The notes: generated by a model not told the origin, from the sequence alone. A DNA stretch of 64,000 bases from Flavobacterium piscinae (GCF_004122145.1 NZ_SBKQ01000006.1:124001-188000); one strand, 5' to 3'; shown: positions 50,428 to 59,800, numbered from the stretch's first letter. Translations and numbers: made by a program.

Positions 50428-52158
50428 ATGAAAAAAAATCTACTTATTGGCCTACTCATAATAAGCTTATTTTCTGCTTATGGACAGCAAAACAAATGGC
50501 TTACACCCTATGAAAAAGGAAACATGAATCAAACATCAACCTACCAAGAAGCTATAGATTTTTATGCTGCTTTAGATAAGCAGTTCGAAACAGTTAAAAT
50601 GACTGAAATGGGTCAAACCGATTCAGGTGAACCGCTCTATTTACTGATTTTTAATCCTGATAAAGATTTTGACTTAAATAAAAAACAATCTAAAGCAGTT
50701 TTACTCATCAATAACAACATACATCCCGGTGAACCCGACGGTGTAGATGCATCAATGCAACTTTTTCGAGATTTAGTTTTGCAAAAAATTCCAATACCCA
50801 AAAACACAATTGTGGCCATGATTCCATTTTATAATGTCGGCGGAACATTGAACAGAAATTCTTTTTCAAGAGCCAATCAAAATGGACCTGAATCTTATGG
50901 TTTTCGTGGAAACAGTAGAAATTTCGATTTGAATCGTGATTTTATCAAATCGGATACGAAAAATGCACGAAGTTTTGCCGAAATTTTTCATCTCGTAAAT
51001 CCTGATGTTTTTATTGATAATCATGTGAGTAATGGTGCCGATTATCAATATGTTTTTACATACATTCAAACCCAACATCAAAAATTAGGAAATGATATTG
51101 GGAATTATTTGAAGAATGAAATGACTCCAAAAATTAGAAAACAATTACTCAAAAAGAAAATTGAAAGCATCCCTTACGTAACAGTGTATGGAGCAACACC
51201 AGAAAAAGGTTTCACACAAATGATGGACTTGCCAAGGTATTCTACCGGTTATGCATCGTTATTCCACACTATAGGTTACATGCCCGAAACACATATGTTA
51301 AAAAAATATGAAGACCGTGTAAAAGTAACCTACGAATTCATGTTGGAAACAATTTTGCATACTGATGCTAATTATTTGAAAATAAAAGATTTAAGAATTA
51401 AAAATCAATATCAATTTAAACCAAAATCGCTATATACTTTACAATGGAAAATTGATAGTACAAAGGTGGACCAAATTGAGTTTTTAGGTTTTGAATCGGG
51501 TTATAAAAAAAGTGATATTTCCGGAAAAGAACGTCTTTTTTACGACCAAAATAAGCCGTTTAAAAAGCAAATTCCATATTACCAGTTCTATAAACCGCAT
51601 AAACATGTTGAAATTCCAACCGCCTACCTCATTCCAAAATCATGGTGGAATGTGATTGATTTATTAAAATTGAACAAAGTGGAAATGATTCAATTGAAAA
51701 AAGACACATTGATAGAAGTGGAAAAATATAAAATTGCTGATTACAAAACAGGTACTTCCGCTTATGAGGGGCATTATCAACACTTTAATACTACTGTTCA
51801 TAAGTCAATTGAAATAATAGCCTTTAAAAAAGGAGATTTTTTTATTCCAACCCAACAATTTGCCGTAAAATATCTATTGGAAACACTCGAACCTGAAGCA
51901 CCTGATTCGTTTTTTAATTGGAATTTTTTTGATGCTATATTACAACAAAAAGAAGGCTATTCGGCTTATGTATTTGAAGACTTAGCCGCTGAAATATTAA
52001 AAAATAACCCAATATTAAAAGAACAATTTGAAAAGAAAAAAGCGGAAGAAAAATCGTTTTCAGAGAATGGCTCAGCTCAATTGGATTGGATTTATAAAAA
52101 CTCACAATACTATGAATCGTCTCACCTCACCTATCCGGTTTATAGGGTTTTGAATTAA
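50428..52158 (+). CDS. Secreted M14-type zinc carboxypeptidase
   Basis: The 576-residue protein has a signal peptide (MKKNLLIGLLIISLFSAYGQ). The zinc motif HPGEPDGVDASM (HxxE) lies near residue 100, the NRDF segment is present, and IDNHVSNGAD holds the third zinc ligand. It is much longer than a simple carboxypeptidase, with a C-terminal beta-rich domain. It probably trims peptides outside the cell. Confidence 0.88.
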   Translation: MKKNLLIGLLIISLFSAYGQQNKWLTPYEKGNMNQTSTYQEAIDFYAALDKQFETVKMTEMGQTDSGEPLYLLIFNPDKDFDLNKKQSKAVLLINNNIHPGEPDGVDASMQLFRDLVLQKIPIPKNTIVAMIPFYNVGGTLNRNSFSRANQNGPESYGFRGNSRNFDLNRDFIKSDTKNARSFAEIFHLVNPDVFIDNHVSNGADYQYVFTYIQTQHQKLGNDIGNYLKNEMTPKIRKQLLKKKIESIPYVTVYGATPEKGFTQMMDLPRYSTGYASLFHTIGYMPETHMLKKYEDRVKVTYEFMLETILHTDANYLKIKDLRIKNQYQFKPKSLYTLQWKIDSTKVDQIEFLGFESGYKKSDISGKERLFYDQNKPFKKQIPYYQFYKPHKHVEIPTAYLIPKSWWNVIDLLKLNKVEMIQLKKDTLIEVEKYKIADYKTGTSAYEGHYQHFNTTVHKSIEIIAFKKGDFFIPTQQFAVKYLLETLEPEAPDSFFNWNFFDAILQQKEGYSAYVFEDLAAEILKNNPILKEQFEKKKAEEKSFSENGSAQLDWIYKNSQYYESSHLTYPVYRVLN

Positions 52159-52755
52159 TTAAACCGTTTCTTTTTCAAACAATAGTTTAATATTTTCATA
52201 GGAATTGGTCAAACAAGTTGGAATATCTTGTTGTTTGATCCATTCCACCTTTTCGATTCCTTCGTCTAATTGAGCAACCATTTTTCCTGAAAAAGCAGTT
52301 TTCATTTCAAACCAATGGGTGATTTTTAATTTATATCGCCCGTTACGCTTAAAGATATGATAGGTTTTAGATAATTTTCGGGTAATTTTTAAACCTTTTA
52401 CACCGGTTTCTTCCTCTACTTCGCGAAGGGCGGTGTCTTCAATTTCTTCGCCTTTTTCTATTCCACCTTTTGGCAAATCCCATTTTTTATTTCGATAAAT
52501 AAATAAAACTTCGTTTTTTTCATTGTAAACCAAGCCACCACCTGCTTTTTCTACCGGAATTTTAGATTTAAGTTTTTTTAGAATTTCCTTTTCATCCGGG
52601 TGATATAAAAATGCTTTGTCCACTTTATTTTTAAAGATTTTTATAATAAGTTGCTTGATATCAACGCTGTCCAATAAAAACAATTGAAAATCTGTTTCTT
52701 TTTGAATTTGATTTGTCAAAAAAAGTGGCTTGTCGTTCACAAAAACTTTATACAT
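52159..52755 (-). CDS. NUDIX hydrolase
   Basis: The 198-residue protein has the full NUDIX box GGIEKGEEIEDTALREVEEETGV. It would hydrolyse a nucleoside diphosphate derivative; the substrate is unknown. Its ATG (52755-52753) lies inside the -7 box of the divergent pyrE, 7 bp from that gene's ATG. Its stop codon abuts that of the convergent M14 gene. Confidence 0.9.
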   Translation of the reverse strand: MYKVFVNDKPLFLTNQIQKETDFQLFLLDSVDIKQLIIKIFKNKVDKAFLYHPDEKEILKKLKSKIPVEKAGGGLVYNEKNEVLFIYRNKKWDLPKGGIEKGEEIEDTALREVEEETGVKGLKITRKLSKTYHIFKRNGRYKLKITHWFEMKTAFSGKMVAQLDEGIEKVEWIKQQDIPTCLTNSYENIKLLFEKETV

Positions 52756-52758
52756 TTG
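52751..52758 (+). promoter_or_regulatory. -7 box predicted to give a leaderless pyrE mRNA
   Basis: TACATTTG is followed by only four bases before the ATG of pyrE (52763). The same geometry occurs at 38945-38957. The CAT within the box is the complement of the NUDIX start codon. Confidence 0.55.
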
Positions 52759-52762
52759 TACT

Positions 52763-53410
52763 ATGATTTTTAATAAAGATACAGCTAAAAAAACGGCCGA
52801 ATTGCTTTTACAAATAAACGCAATTAAATTAAATCCAAAAAATCCTTTTTCATGGGCTTCAGGATGGAAATCGCCAATTTATTGTGATAATCGGGTAACA
52901 CTCTCATTTCCACCGATTCGAAATTATATTCGGGAAGAATTTTCCAAACACATTGAAAAAGAATTTGGCAAACCCGATGTGATTGCCGGCGTAGCTACGG
53001 GTGCAATTGGCATTGGCATGCTTGTTGCAGAATATATGGGACTTCCTTTTGTGTATGTTCGCCCAGAACCCAAAAAACACGGTCGTCAAAACCAAGTGGA
53101 AGGCTTTTTGCAAAAAGGTCAAAATGTAGTGGTGGTTGAAGATTTAATTAGTACCGGAAACAGTAGTTTACTTGCTGTTGAGGCTCTCAAAGAGGCCGGA
53201 GCAAATGTGAAAGGCATGGTCGCTATTTTTACTTATGGTTTTGACATCTCCGTAGAGAATTTTAAAAAAGCCAATGTAACACTGCACACGCTTTCTAATT
53301 ATGACAATTTATTGGAATTGGCCGTTGCAAAAAAATACATTACCGAAGATGAACAACACACCTTACAAGAGTGGCGTGTGAGTCCCTCTACTTGGGGTGT
53401 GGAAGTTTAG
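52763..53410 (+). CDS. pyrE: Orotate phosphoribosyltransferase
   Basis: From the ATG at 52763 the protein has 215 residues. It has the PRPP-binding motif VVVVEDLISTGNSS and the preceding KKHGRQNQVEG loop. It attaches ribose phosphate to orotate in pyrimidine synthesis. A TTG 33 bp upstream lies within the NUDIX gene and would add 11 residues; the -7 box at 52751 rules it out as the main start. Confidence 0.93.
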   Translation: MIFNKDTAKKTAELLLQINAIKLNPKNPFSWASGWKSPIYCDNRVTLSFPPIRNYIREEFSKHIEKEFGKPDVIAGVATGAIGIGMLVAEYMGLPFVYVRPEPKKHGRQNQVEGFLQKGQNVVVVEDLISTGNSSLLAVEALKEAGANVKGMVAIFTYGFDISVENFKKANVTLHTLSNYDNLLELAVAKKYITEDEQHTLQEWRVSPSTWGVEV

Positions 53411-53447
53411 TTTTGAAAATTGAAAAAATAGATATAATCAGCTCTCG

Positions 53448-53468
53448 GACAACCGACAACTGACAACC
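53448..53468. repeat. Array of three heptamers, GACAACY
   Basis: GACAACC, GACAACT, GACAACC stand in tandem in the pyrE-SRPBCC gap, 14 bp before the ATG at 53483. The same heptamer family makes up the array at 16610-16658, 37 kb away. Confidence 0.7.
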
Positions 53469-53482
53469 GATAAAAGAAAAAA

Positions 53483-53875
53483 ATGAATTTAGAAAGTCCA
53501 AAAGTTACTGTAGAAAAATCAGCTACTTATTTATTTGAATCATTGACTGATGTTCGCAATTTTGAAAAATTAATGCCGGACAGCATTGCCAAATTTGAAG
53601 TAACCGGGGAAGATTCGTTTATTTTCGGACTAAAAGGAATGCCGGAAATTAAATTAAAGATGAAAGAAAAAAACGCTCCAAGCCAAGTGGTTTTGGGAGC
53701 TGCTTCAGACAAATTACCTTTTACTTTAACCGGAAATATTAATTCATTATCCGATAATAGTTCAGAAGTTCAATTGGTTTTTAATGGCGAATTCAACCCC
53801 ATGATGGCGATGATGATTAAAGGTCCAATTTCAAAATTTATTGAAACTTTGGCTGCAAATATGCACAAACTATAA
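53483..53875 (+). CDS. SRPBCC-family protein
   Basis: The 130-residue protein matches the START/SRPBCC fold (FESLTDVRNFEKLMPDSIAKFE, then a curved sheet, then a long C-terminal helix). It probably binds a hydrophobic ligand. It follows pyrE on the same strand with a heptamer array between. Confidence 0.8.
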   Translation: MNLESPKVTVEKSATYLFESLTDVRNFEKLMPDSIAKFEVTGEDSFIFGLKGMPEIKLKMKEKNAPSQVVLGAASDKLPFTLTGNINSLSDNSSEVQLVFNGEFNPMMAMMIKGPISKFIETLAANMHKL

Positions 53876-53927
53876 CAAAATCAATTCTATTTATTCAGTC
53901 CTTATCTTTTTAAAATAGCATATTTTG

Positions 53928-53935
53928 TATCTTTG
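53928..53935 (+). promoter_or_regulatory. Putative -7 box of the M28 peptidase gene
   Basis: TATCTTTG is a perfect TAnnTTTG match 11 bp before the ATG at 53947, predicting a very short leader. Confidence 0.45.
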
Positions 53936-53946
53936 AAAGAAAAGAT

Positions 53947-55302
53947 ATGAAATATTCTCTTCTTACGATACTTTTATTATTTTCTATCGAAACATTCGCA
54001 CAAACCGACAGTCGGATTTATGATATCATAGAGGCAGTTTCTTCAAAACGATTAGAAAATGACATTACAACACTTGCTAATTTTGGTACTCGAAATACTT
54101 TTAGTGATACTCTTTCAAACACAAGAGGAATTGGAGCTGCCCGTCGTTGGATAAAATCAGAATTTGAAACTATTTCCAAACAATGTAAAAACTGTTTAGA
54201 GGTTTTTTATCAAAAAGATTATGTGACTACCAATGTGGGAGAACGTGTGCCCAAAGACAGTTGGATCGTGAACGTAGTGGCAATTCAAAAAGGCACGAAA
54301 TATCCCAACCGTTATATTATTATGACTGGCGATATTGATTCTAGAAATTCAGATACAATGGATTATGAAGGCGATGCCCCCGGTGCAAACGACAATGCAA
54401 CCGGAATGGCTGGAACGATTGAAGCCGCTCGGGTTTTATCAAAATATACCTTTGAAAACAGCATCGTTTATTTGGGATTGTCCGGTGAAGAACAAGGTTT
54501 GTTTGGCGGAAAAGGTTTTGCCGAGTTTGCTAAGAAAAACAATTGGGAAATTATTGGAGTGTTAAACAATGATATGATTGGTAACATTGAAGGTGTAGAT
54601 GGTGTGATTGATAACCGAAGTTTCAGAATTTTTTCAGAACCGACACCACCAAATGAAACCGAAAAGCAAAGAAATCAGCGTCGGTTTTACGGTGGTGAAG
54701 TCGATGGTATTTCTCGTCAATTGGCTCGCTATACGCATCAACAAATTCTTACGTATATGCCGGAAATGAATCCCATGATGATTTATCGATTAGACCGATT
54801 TGGTCGTGGTGGACATCATCGTCCGTTTAATGATTTGGGATATGCCGGCATTCGAATTATGGAAGCTCACGAAAATTACAACCGTCAACATCAAAATTTA
54901 AGAACCGAAAATGGCATTGGTTATGGCGATGTATTAGCAGGTGTCAATTTTGATTATGTTGCCAAGTTAACGGCTGTGAACGCTGTAGTTTTGGCAAATT
55001 TAGCTTGGTCTCCACCACCGCCAACAAACGTACTGATTGGAGGAATTGTAGAAGCGAACACCAAATTACGTTGGGAAAAGTCAACTGATGAAACCATTTC
55101 AGGGTATAAAATTTATTGGCGAAATACCACCTCTCCACAATGGGAATTTAGTCGCTTTGTGGGTAATGTTGACAATTTCGAATTAAAAGGAATTGTGATT
55201 GACAATTTTTATTTTGGGGTTGCTTCGGTTGGAAAAGACGGACATGAAAGTGTAATCGTTTTTCCAAGTGATATTATTCGAAAAACATTTAGAACCAATT
55301 AA
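53947..55302 (+). CDS. Secreted M28 zinc peptidase
   Basis: The 451-residue protein has a signal peptide (MKYSLLTILLLFSIETFAQ) and an M28 domain with the metal ligands in MTGDIDSRNS, GANDNATGMAGTIEAARVL and SGEEQGLFGGKGF. A fibronectin III-like domain (about 355-445) ends it. It is probably an aminopeptidase. Its stop shares TTAA with the convergent GH3 gene. Confidence 0.9.
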   Translation: MKYSLLTILLLFSIETFAQTDSRIYDIIEAVSSKRLENDITTLANFGTRNTFSDTLSNTRGIGAARRWIKSEFETISKQCKNCLEVFYQKDYVTTNVGERVPKDSWIVNVVAIQKGTKYPNRYIIMTGDIDSRNSDTMDYEGDAPGANDNATGMAGTIEAARVLSKYTFENSIVYLGLSGEEQGLFGGKGFAEFAKKNNWEIIGVLNNDMIGNIEGVDGVIDNRSFRIFSEPTPPNETEKQRNQRRFYGGEVDGISRQLARYTHQQILTYMPEMNPMMIYRLDRFGRGGHHRPFNDLGYAGIRIMEAHENYNRQHQNLRTENGIGYGDVLAGVNFDYVAKLTAVNAVVLANLAWSPPPPTNVLIGGIVEANTKLRWEKSTDETISGYKIYWRNTTSPQWEFSRFVGNVDNFELKGIVIDNFYFGVASVGKDGHESVIVFPSDIIRKTFRTN

Positions 55303-58300
55303 TTTTCAGGAAGTATTGCATCATAAATCACTTGCTGAATATCCTCCCGAATATTGTTTTGGGATAATAAATTTTTATCCGCGTTGGGATACGTTCGGTT
55401 GGATAGAAAGATGTAAACCAATTCTTTATCAGGATCTGCCCAAGCCATTGTACCCGTAAATCCGGTATGTCCAAAACTAGTCATCGAAGCACATCCACAG
55501 GTTGGACCTGACTTTCCAAGTTGCGGCTTATCAAACCCAATTCCGCGTCGATTTCCTTCCGGACAATAATAACATGTATTAAAAATATCAAACGTTTCCG
55601 ATGAAAAAAATTGCTGACCACCATAATTTCCTTTTTGAAGAAAAAGCTGCATGATTTTGGCCATATCCAATGCGTTAGAAAAAATACCGGCATGACCTCC
55701 TACTCCACCTTCCATTGCAGCCGTCATATCGTGAACATATCCTTGAATGGTTTGATAGCGAAAATAAGCATCTTCTTCTGAAGGAGGAATAATACTCATA
55801 TCCACCTTTTTTAATGGGTTATAAAGCGTGTTAGTAGCTCCCATTTTTATATAAAAATTCTTTTCGCTCAATTCGTCTAAGGTTTTTCCGGTAGAATTTT
55901 CAATAAAATGTTTGAGTATGATAAAAGTAAAATCACTGTATTTATATTCTTTTCTGGGCAATAACTTACTCGTGGCGATAGCAGACAGAATCGAGTCTTG
56001 GTAATCTTTCCTTAAGTATAAATTTTCAGCCACTTGAAAAGGGAAATCTTCGCTGTATAATTTTCTATAATACTTCTCAGAAGGTTTTTTTTCTTCATTT
56101 AAGGTTCCTTTATAAAATGGAATCCAAGCTTGCAAACGGGCATAATGTGAGAGTAAATCTTTAAAAATAATATTCTCCTTATCTGTTCCTTTAAAAATTG
56201 GTAACATATCACCTAATTTTGTCTCTAAAGTAACCTTTTTAACGTCATATAGTTGCATCACATTGGGTAAAGTAGAAACTATTTTTGTCAAAGAAGCGAC
56301 GTCATAAATATCCGAATTTTTAACCATAACCTGGTTATCATACGTATGAAATCCAAATGCTTTTTGATAGATTACTTTTCCTTTTCGGGCTACTACTATT
56401 TGTCCACCCGGAGTCATTTTTTCCCCAATTGCCTTTTGCATAATTGCATCAATTCGTTGAAGTACCAATTCATCTACACCAACATTATGAGGATGTGTAA
56501 ACCCTAATCGATTGATTTTTTCAGTTGTTAAACCATGGTTTACTTTAAACTCTTCGTTTATGGAAACAGGTAGTTTTCCTTTCGCTTGAATTGCACCAAA
56601 AATAAGTTCCGCGACGGCAATTTGAGCCATTTCATTATTTTGATACCCCACAATTACACCATCAATATCTTCAAAACTAGGAATTGCACTCAATGCATAA
56701 GGTTTAACAAAACAAGATAAGATCACTTTTTTGCGTTTAGCAATTTCATTTATTTTTTGGATTTCTTCTGAGGATAAATCATGTTTTTTCCATGCTCCAT
56801 CCGCTTTGTGATAACTGATGATAACTTTGCTATAATCGCTTAAATCTGTTAAAAGCGAATCTAAATTTGAGTTTGAAATTTCAGTAACTTCAGCATAATT
56901 CTTTAACATTTCTAAAAAAACACCATTGGAATCATCACCTAATTTAACATAGGCAATTTTATCTTTTTCCAAATTTTTAATCGGAATAATTGAGGCTTTG
57001 TTACGAACAACTGTTACGATATTTTCATATAATCTGTTTTGCAAAGCGACCATTTCGGGGGGATTCATAGTGGTTGCAATGCTTTGAATATCAATTGGTT
57101 TGTACTTATTTAAACCCGCTTTGTATTTAAATTGTAAAATCTTTTTCACTGAATATGCCAATCGTTCTTCCGAAATTAATTGTTGGTCGTAGGCTTCTTT
57201 TATTTTTTGAATGGCAACCGGAACATTTTCCGGAAAAAGCAAAATGTCGTTTCCGGCTTGGAAAGCAGCTAAGTCAATGTCACCGGGACTTTTAAAATTA
57301 CTAGCTCCTTTCATATTAAGAGCATCAGTAAAAATCAAACCTTTAAAGTTTAACTCATTTTTAAGCAAATCAGTCACTATAACATTTGAAATGGAAGAAG
57401 GAAAACCTTTCCGCGATTCAAAACTTGGCACTTCTAAATGAGCAACCATGACACTGGCTAATCCTTTATTAATCAGTTTTTTATAGGGATATAATTCCAC
57501 ATCACGAATATGCTCTTGCGAAAAATCAATGACCGGTAAAGTATAATGTGAATCACTTGAAGTTGCACCATGACCGGGAAAATGTTTTCCAGTCGCAAAG
57601 ACGCCATTACTTTGTAAACCGTTCATTAATGCCATTGCTCGCTCGGTCACTTTTTCTTTATCTTCCCCAAAAGAGCGATTGCCAATAATAGGATTTTTTG
57701 GATTGGTATTAATATCCAAAACAGGAGCAAAATTAAAATGTATTCCTAGTTTTTTTGATTGAAGAGCCATTTGCTTTCCGGCTTCTTCAATTAATTTCAA
57801 ATCTTGAATAGCACCAAGCGTCATATTCCATGGAAAACGGTTGACTGAATCAAGACGCATACTTAATCCCCATTCAGCATCAATACCAATAAACAAAGGA
57901 GTTTTTGTGCGTTCTTGAAAACGATTGGTCATTTGTGCTTGACGAACGGGTCCGCCTTGAAAGAAAATCAAACCGCCAATCTTTTGTTCGTCAATTAATT
58001 TATCTAAGGATTTAATGTGAGCCGAATCTTTATTGGAATAGGCTGCCACCATAAAAAGTTGTCCGATTCGTTCTTCAACTGTCATTGAATTATATACGCT
58101 ATCTACCCATTTTTTTTCAATGGAGGTAACTGTTACATAATCAAAAGGAAGGTTTTCTGCATTTTTTTTTGTTAATTCATTAGTTTGAACAGTATTTAAC
58201 TCAAGATTAGCATCAGATTTTTGTCTGACTTTATTTGTTGCACAATTCAGTACAATAATGAGGATAAGTAATAGCGGAATAATTTGAACAAATCTGGATT

Positions 58301-58304
58301 TCAT
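55299..58304 (-). CDS. Glycoside hydrolase family 3 / class C beta-lactamase fusion lipoprotein
   Basis: From the ATG at 58304 the protein has 1001 residues. A lipobox VLNC lies at about residue 20. The GH3 domain (about 60-410) has the NagZ-type motif GKHFPGHGATSSDSH and the nucleophile Asp in FTDALNMKGA. A GH3 C-terminal domain (about 420-600) and a serine beta-lactamase/transpeptidase domain (about 630-990) follow, the latter with SLTK (SxxK), YSD and HTG. It resembles known Bacteroidota fusions that act on peptidoglycan fragments. Confidence 0.9.
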   Translation of the reverse strand: MKSRFVQIIPLLLILIIVLNCATNKVRQKSDANLELNTVQTNELTKKNAENLPFDYVTVTSIEKKWVDSVYNSMTVEERIGQLFMVAAYSNKDSAHIKSLDKLIDEQKIGGLIFFQGGPVRQAQMTNRFQERTKTPLFIGIDAEWGLSMRLDSVNRFPWNMTLGAIQDLKLIEEAGKQMALQSKKLGIHFNFAPVLDINTNPKNPIIGNRSFGEDKEKVTERAMALMNGLQSNGVFATGKHFPGHGATSSDSHYTLPVIDFSQEHIRDVELYPYKKLINKGLASVMVAHLEVPSFESRKGFPSSISNVIVTDLLKNELNFKGLIFTDALNMKGASNFKSPGDIDLAAFQAGNDILLFPENVPVAIQKIKEAYDQQLISEERLAYSVKKILQFKYKAGLNKYKPIDIQSIATTMNPPEMVALQNRLYENIVTVVRNKASIIPIKNLEKDKIAYVKLGDDSNGVFLEMLKNYAEVTEISNSNLDSLLTDLSDYSKVIISYHKADGAWKKHDLSSEEIQKINEIAKRKKVILSCFVKPYALSAIPSFEDIDGVIVGYQNNEMAQIAVAELIFGAIQAKGKLPVSINEEFKVNHGLTTEKINRLGFTHPHNVGVDELVLQRIDAIMQKAIGEKMTPGGQIVVARKGKVIYQKAFGFHTYDNQVMVKNSDIYDVASLTKIVSTLPNVMQLYDVKKVTLETKLGDMLPIFKGTDKENIIFKDLLSHYARLQAWIPFYKGTLNEEKKPSEKYYRKLYSEDFPFQVAENLYLRKDYQDSILSAIATSKLLPRKEYKYSDFTFIILKHFIENSTGKTLDELSEKNFYIKMGATNTLYNPLKKVDMSIIPPSEEDAYFRYQTIQGYVHDMTAAMEGGVGGHAGIFSNALDMAKIMQLFLQKGNYGGQQFFSSETFDIFNTCYYCPEGNRRGIGFDKPQLGKSGPTCGCASMTSFGHTGFTGTMAWADPDKELVYIFLSNRTYPNADKNLLSQNNIREDIQQVIYDAILPEN

Positions 58305-58430
58305 AAAAATGAGTTTCACTTTTACTATCAATCAAATTTAATGCCTTGTTGCAAAGTTCAGCTTCAAAACAGGCTAAAATCAATAGAAAAAATTAAAGTA
58401 AAGGAAATTTTGATAATAAATCAAGTTTTT

Positions 58431-58913
58431 TTAAAAGAAACGGCTGTGCCAGCTGTCTTCTGCCGGAACTTCCCAACTTTCTTTCCATTCTTCAATGGTA
58501 TTGACAAGATTGTTGAAAACGATTGTATTGGGTGAAACCGCTTTTTCTTTCGCCATTCTTTTAAAATCAATAAGCGATTTGTGCGTGAGAAATTCACCTT
58601 GTTTATAGGTTACATTCATTTTATCCAACAAATCAACCTTGTATTTTTGTTCTAATGATTGAATAAATTCAACCGATTTATCAATGGAACAACCCGTAGC
58701 TTGTTGTACTTCTTGATTCACCGCGATGATGATAAAACGATTGTATTTTGTAATGAAAGAGGCTTCTAATGAAGTTCCGTGAGCAGCCCAATCTTCTATA
58801 AAATTTTTTAAATCACTTTCAATATCAGCTATTTCAGCATCTGAAAATTTTCGGTTGGACTGATAAATCCAAATTCTGGATTCTTCGGGAAGATTATCAA
58901 AAGGTATATACAT
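58431..58913 (-). CDS. Conserved hypothetical protein, often mislabelled ABC transporter ATPase
   Basis: The 160-residue protein resembles flavobacterial proteins that, from memory, are called ABC transporter ATPase. It has no Walker A, signature or Walker B motif and is too small for an ABC domain, so that name is not supported. It is helical and begins MYIPFDNLPEESRIWIYQSN. It lies downstream of the Fe-S gene, with inverted heptamer arrays between. Confidence 0.7.
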   Translation of the reverse strand: MYIPFDNLPEESRIWIYQSNRKFSDAEIADIESDLKNFIEDWAAHGTSLEASFITKYNRFIIIAVNQEVQQATGCSIDKSVEFIQSLEQKYKVDLLDKMNVTYKQGEFLTHKSLIDFKRMAKEKAVSPNTIVFNNLVNTIEEWKESWEVPAEDSWHSRFF

Positions 58914-58922
58914 TTTATTTTA

Positions 58923-59006
58923 AGTATAGGGTAATGGGTAAAAAGTGAAGGTTATTATTAATTGTTTTGTTGAAAACTATTCCAATTACCTTTTACCCAT
59001 TACCAA
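58923..59006. repeat. Inverted pair of heptamer arrays, TTACCCA family
   Basis: The right arm reads TTACCTT, TTACCCA, TTACCAA (58986-59006). The left arm holds TTACCCA and TTACCCT on the minus strand. A 14-bp perfect inverted repeat (58930-58943 and 58991-59004) joins them across a 47-nt loop. It lies between the Fe-S gene and the 58431-58913 gene. Confidence 0.7.
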
Positions 59007-59008
59007 TA

Positions 59009-59800
59009 TTATAAATCTTGAGCGTTTGCAATTAATTCTGCCACATCCATGACTTTTATTGACGCTTCTTTTTCTTTATTTTTTACGCCATCCGTCATCA
59101 TCGTATTGCAAAATGGACAACCGGCCGCAATAATATCCGGTTTTGTTTCTAGGGCATCTTCTGTGCGTTCGATGTTAACTTCCTTGTTGCCGGGTTCGGC
59201 ATCTTTGAACATTTGTGCTCCACCAGCCCCACAACATAAACCATTGGCACGAGAACGCTTCATTTCAACCAATTCTACCTCTAACTTTTGAATTAAATCA
59301 CGAGGGGCTTCGTATACGTTGTTTGCTCTCCCCAAATAGCAAGGATCGTGAAAAGTAATCCGTTTTCCTTTAAATTGACCGCCTTCAATTGTCAGACGAC
59401 CATCATCCAATAATGATTTTAAAAATTGAGTATGATGCATCACTTCATACAAACCGCCTAACTCCGGATATTCATTTTTAATGGTATTGAAACAATGCGG
59501 ACAAGCGGTTACAATCTTTTTCACTTCATACGCATTCATTACCTGAATATTCATCATGGCTTGCATTTGAAATAAAAATTCGTTCCCTGCTCTTTTGGCC
59601 GGATCTCCGGTACAACTTTCTTCGGTGCCTAAAACGGCAAAAGGTACATTGGCACGATTTAGAATCTTGACGAAAGCTTTCGTAATTTTTTTTGCTCGGT
59701 CATCAAAGCTACCGGCACATCCTACCCAAAATAAAACTTCGGGTTGCTTGCCTTGAGCCATCATTTCTGCCATGGTTGGCACTGTTAGATTTTCTGCCAT
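59009..59800 (-). CDS. CCG-domain (Fe-S) heterodisulfide reductase-like protein
   Basis: The 263-residue protein has the two CCG-type clusters: VGCAGSFDD and ACPHCFNTIKNEY, then CCGAGGAQMF and GCPFCNTMM. These bind an unusual [4Fe-4S] site and occur in HdrB, GlpC and LutA-type proteins. Its likely partner is the membrane Fe-S protein 60412-61737 upstream, forming a quinone- or thiol-linked redox complex. Confidence 0.85.
   Translation of the reverse strand: MAENLTVPTMAEMMAQGKQPEVLFWVGCAGSFDDRAKKITKAFVKILNRANVPFAVLGTEESCTGDPAKRAGNEFLFQMQAMMNIQVMNAYEVKKIVTACPHCFNTIKNEYPELGGLYEVMHHTQFLKSLLDDGRLTIEGGQFKGKRITFHDPCYLGRANNVYEAPRDLIQKLEVELVEMKRSRANGLCCGAGGAQMFKDAEPGNKEVNIERTEDALETKPDIIAAGCPFCNTMMTDGVKNKEKEASIKVMDVAELIANAQDL

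Noticed and set aside
57421..59660. TTGGCAC words as sigma-54 promoters
   Set aside because: Copies at about 57425 and 59648 lie inside conserved coding regions and lack a TTGC/TTGT at the correct spacing before a start codon.
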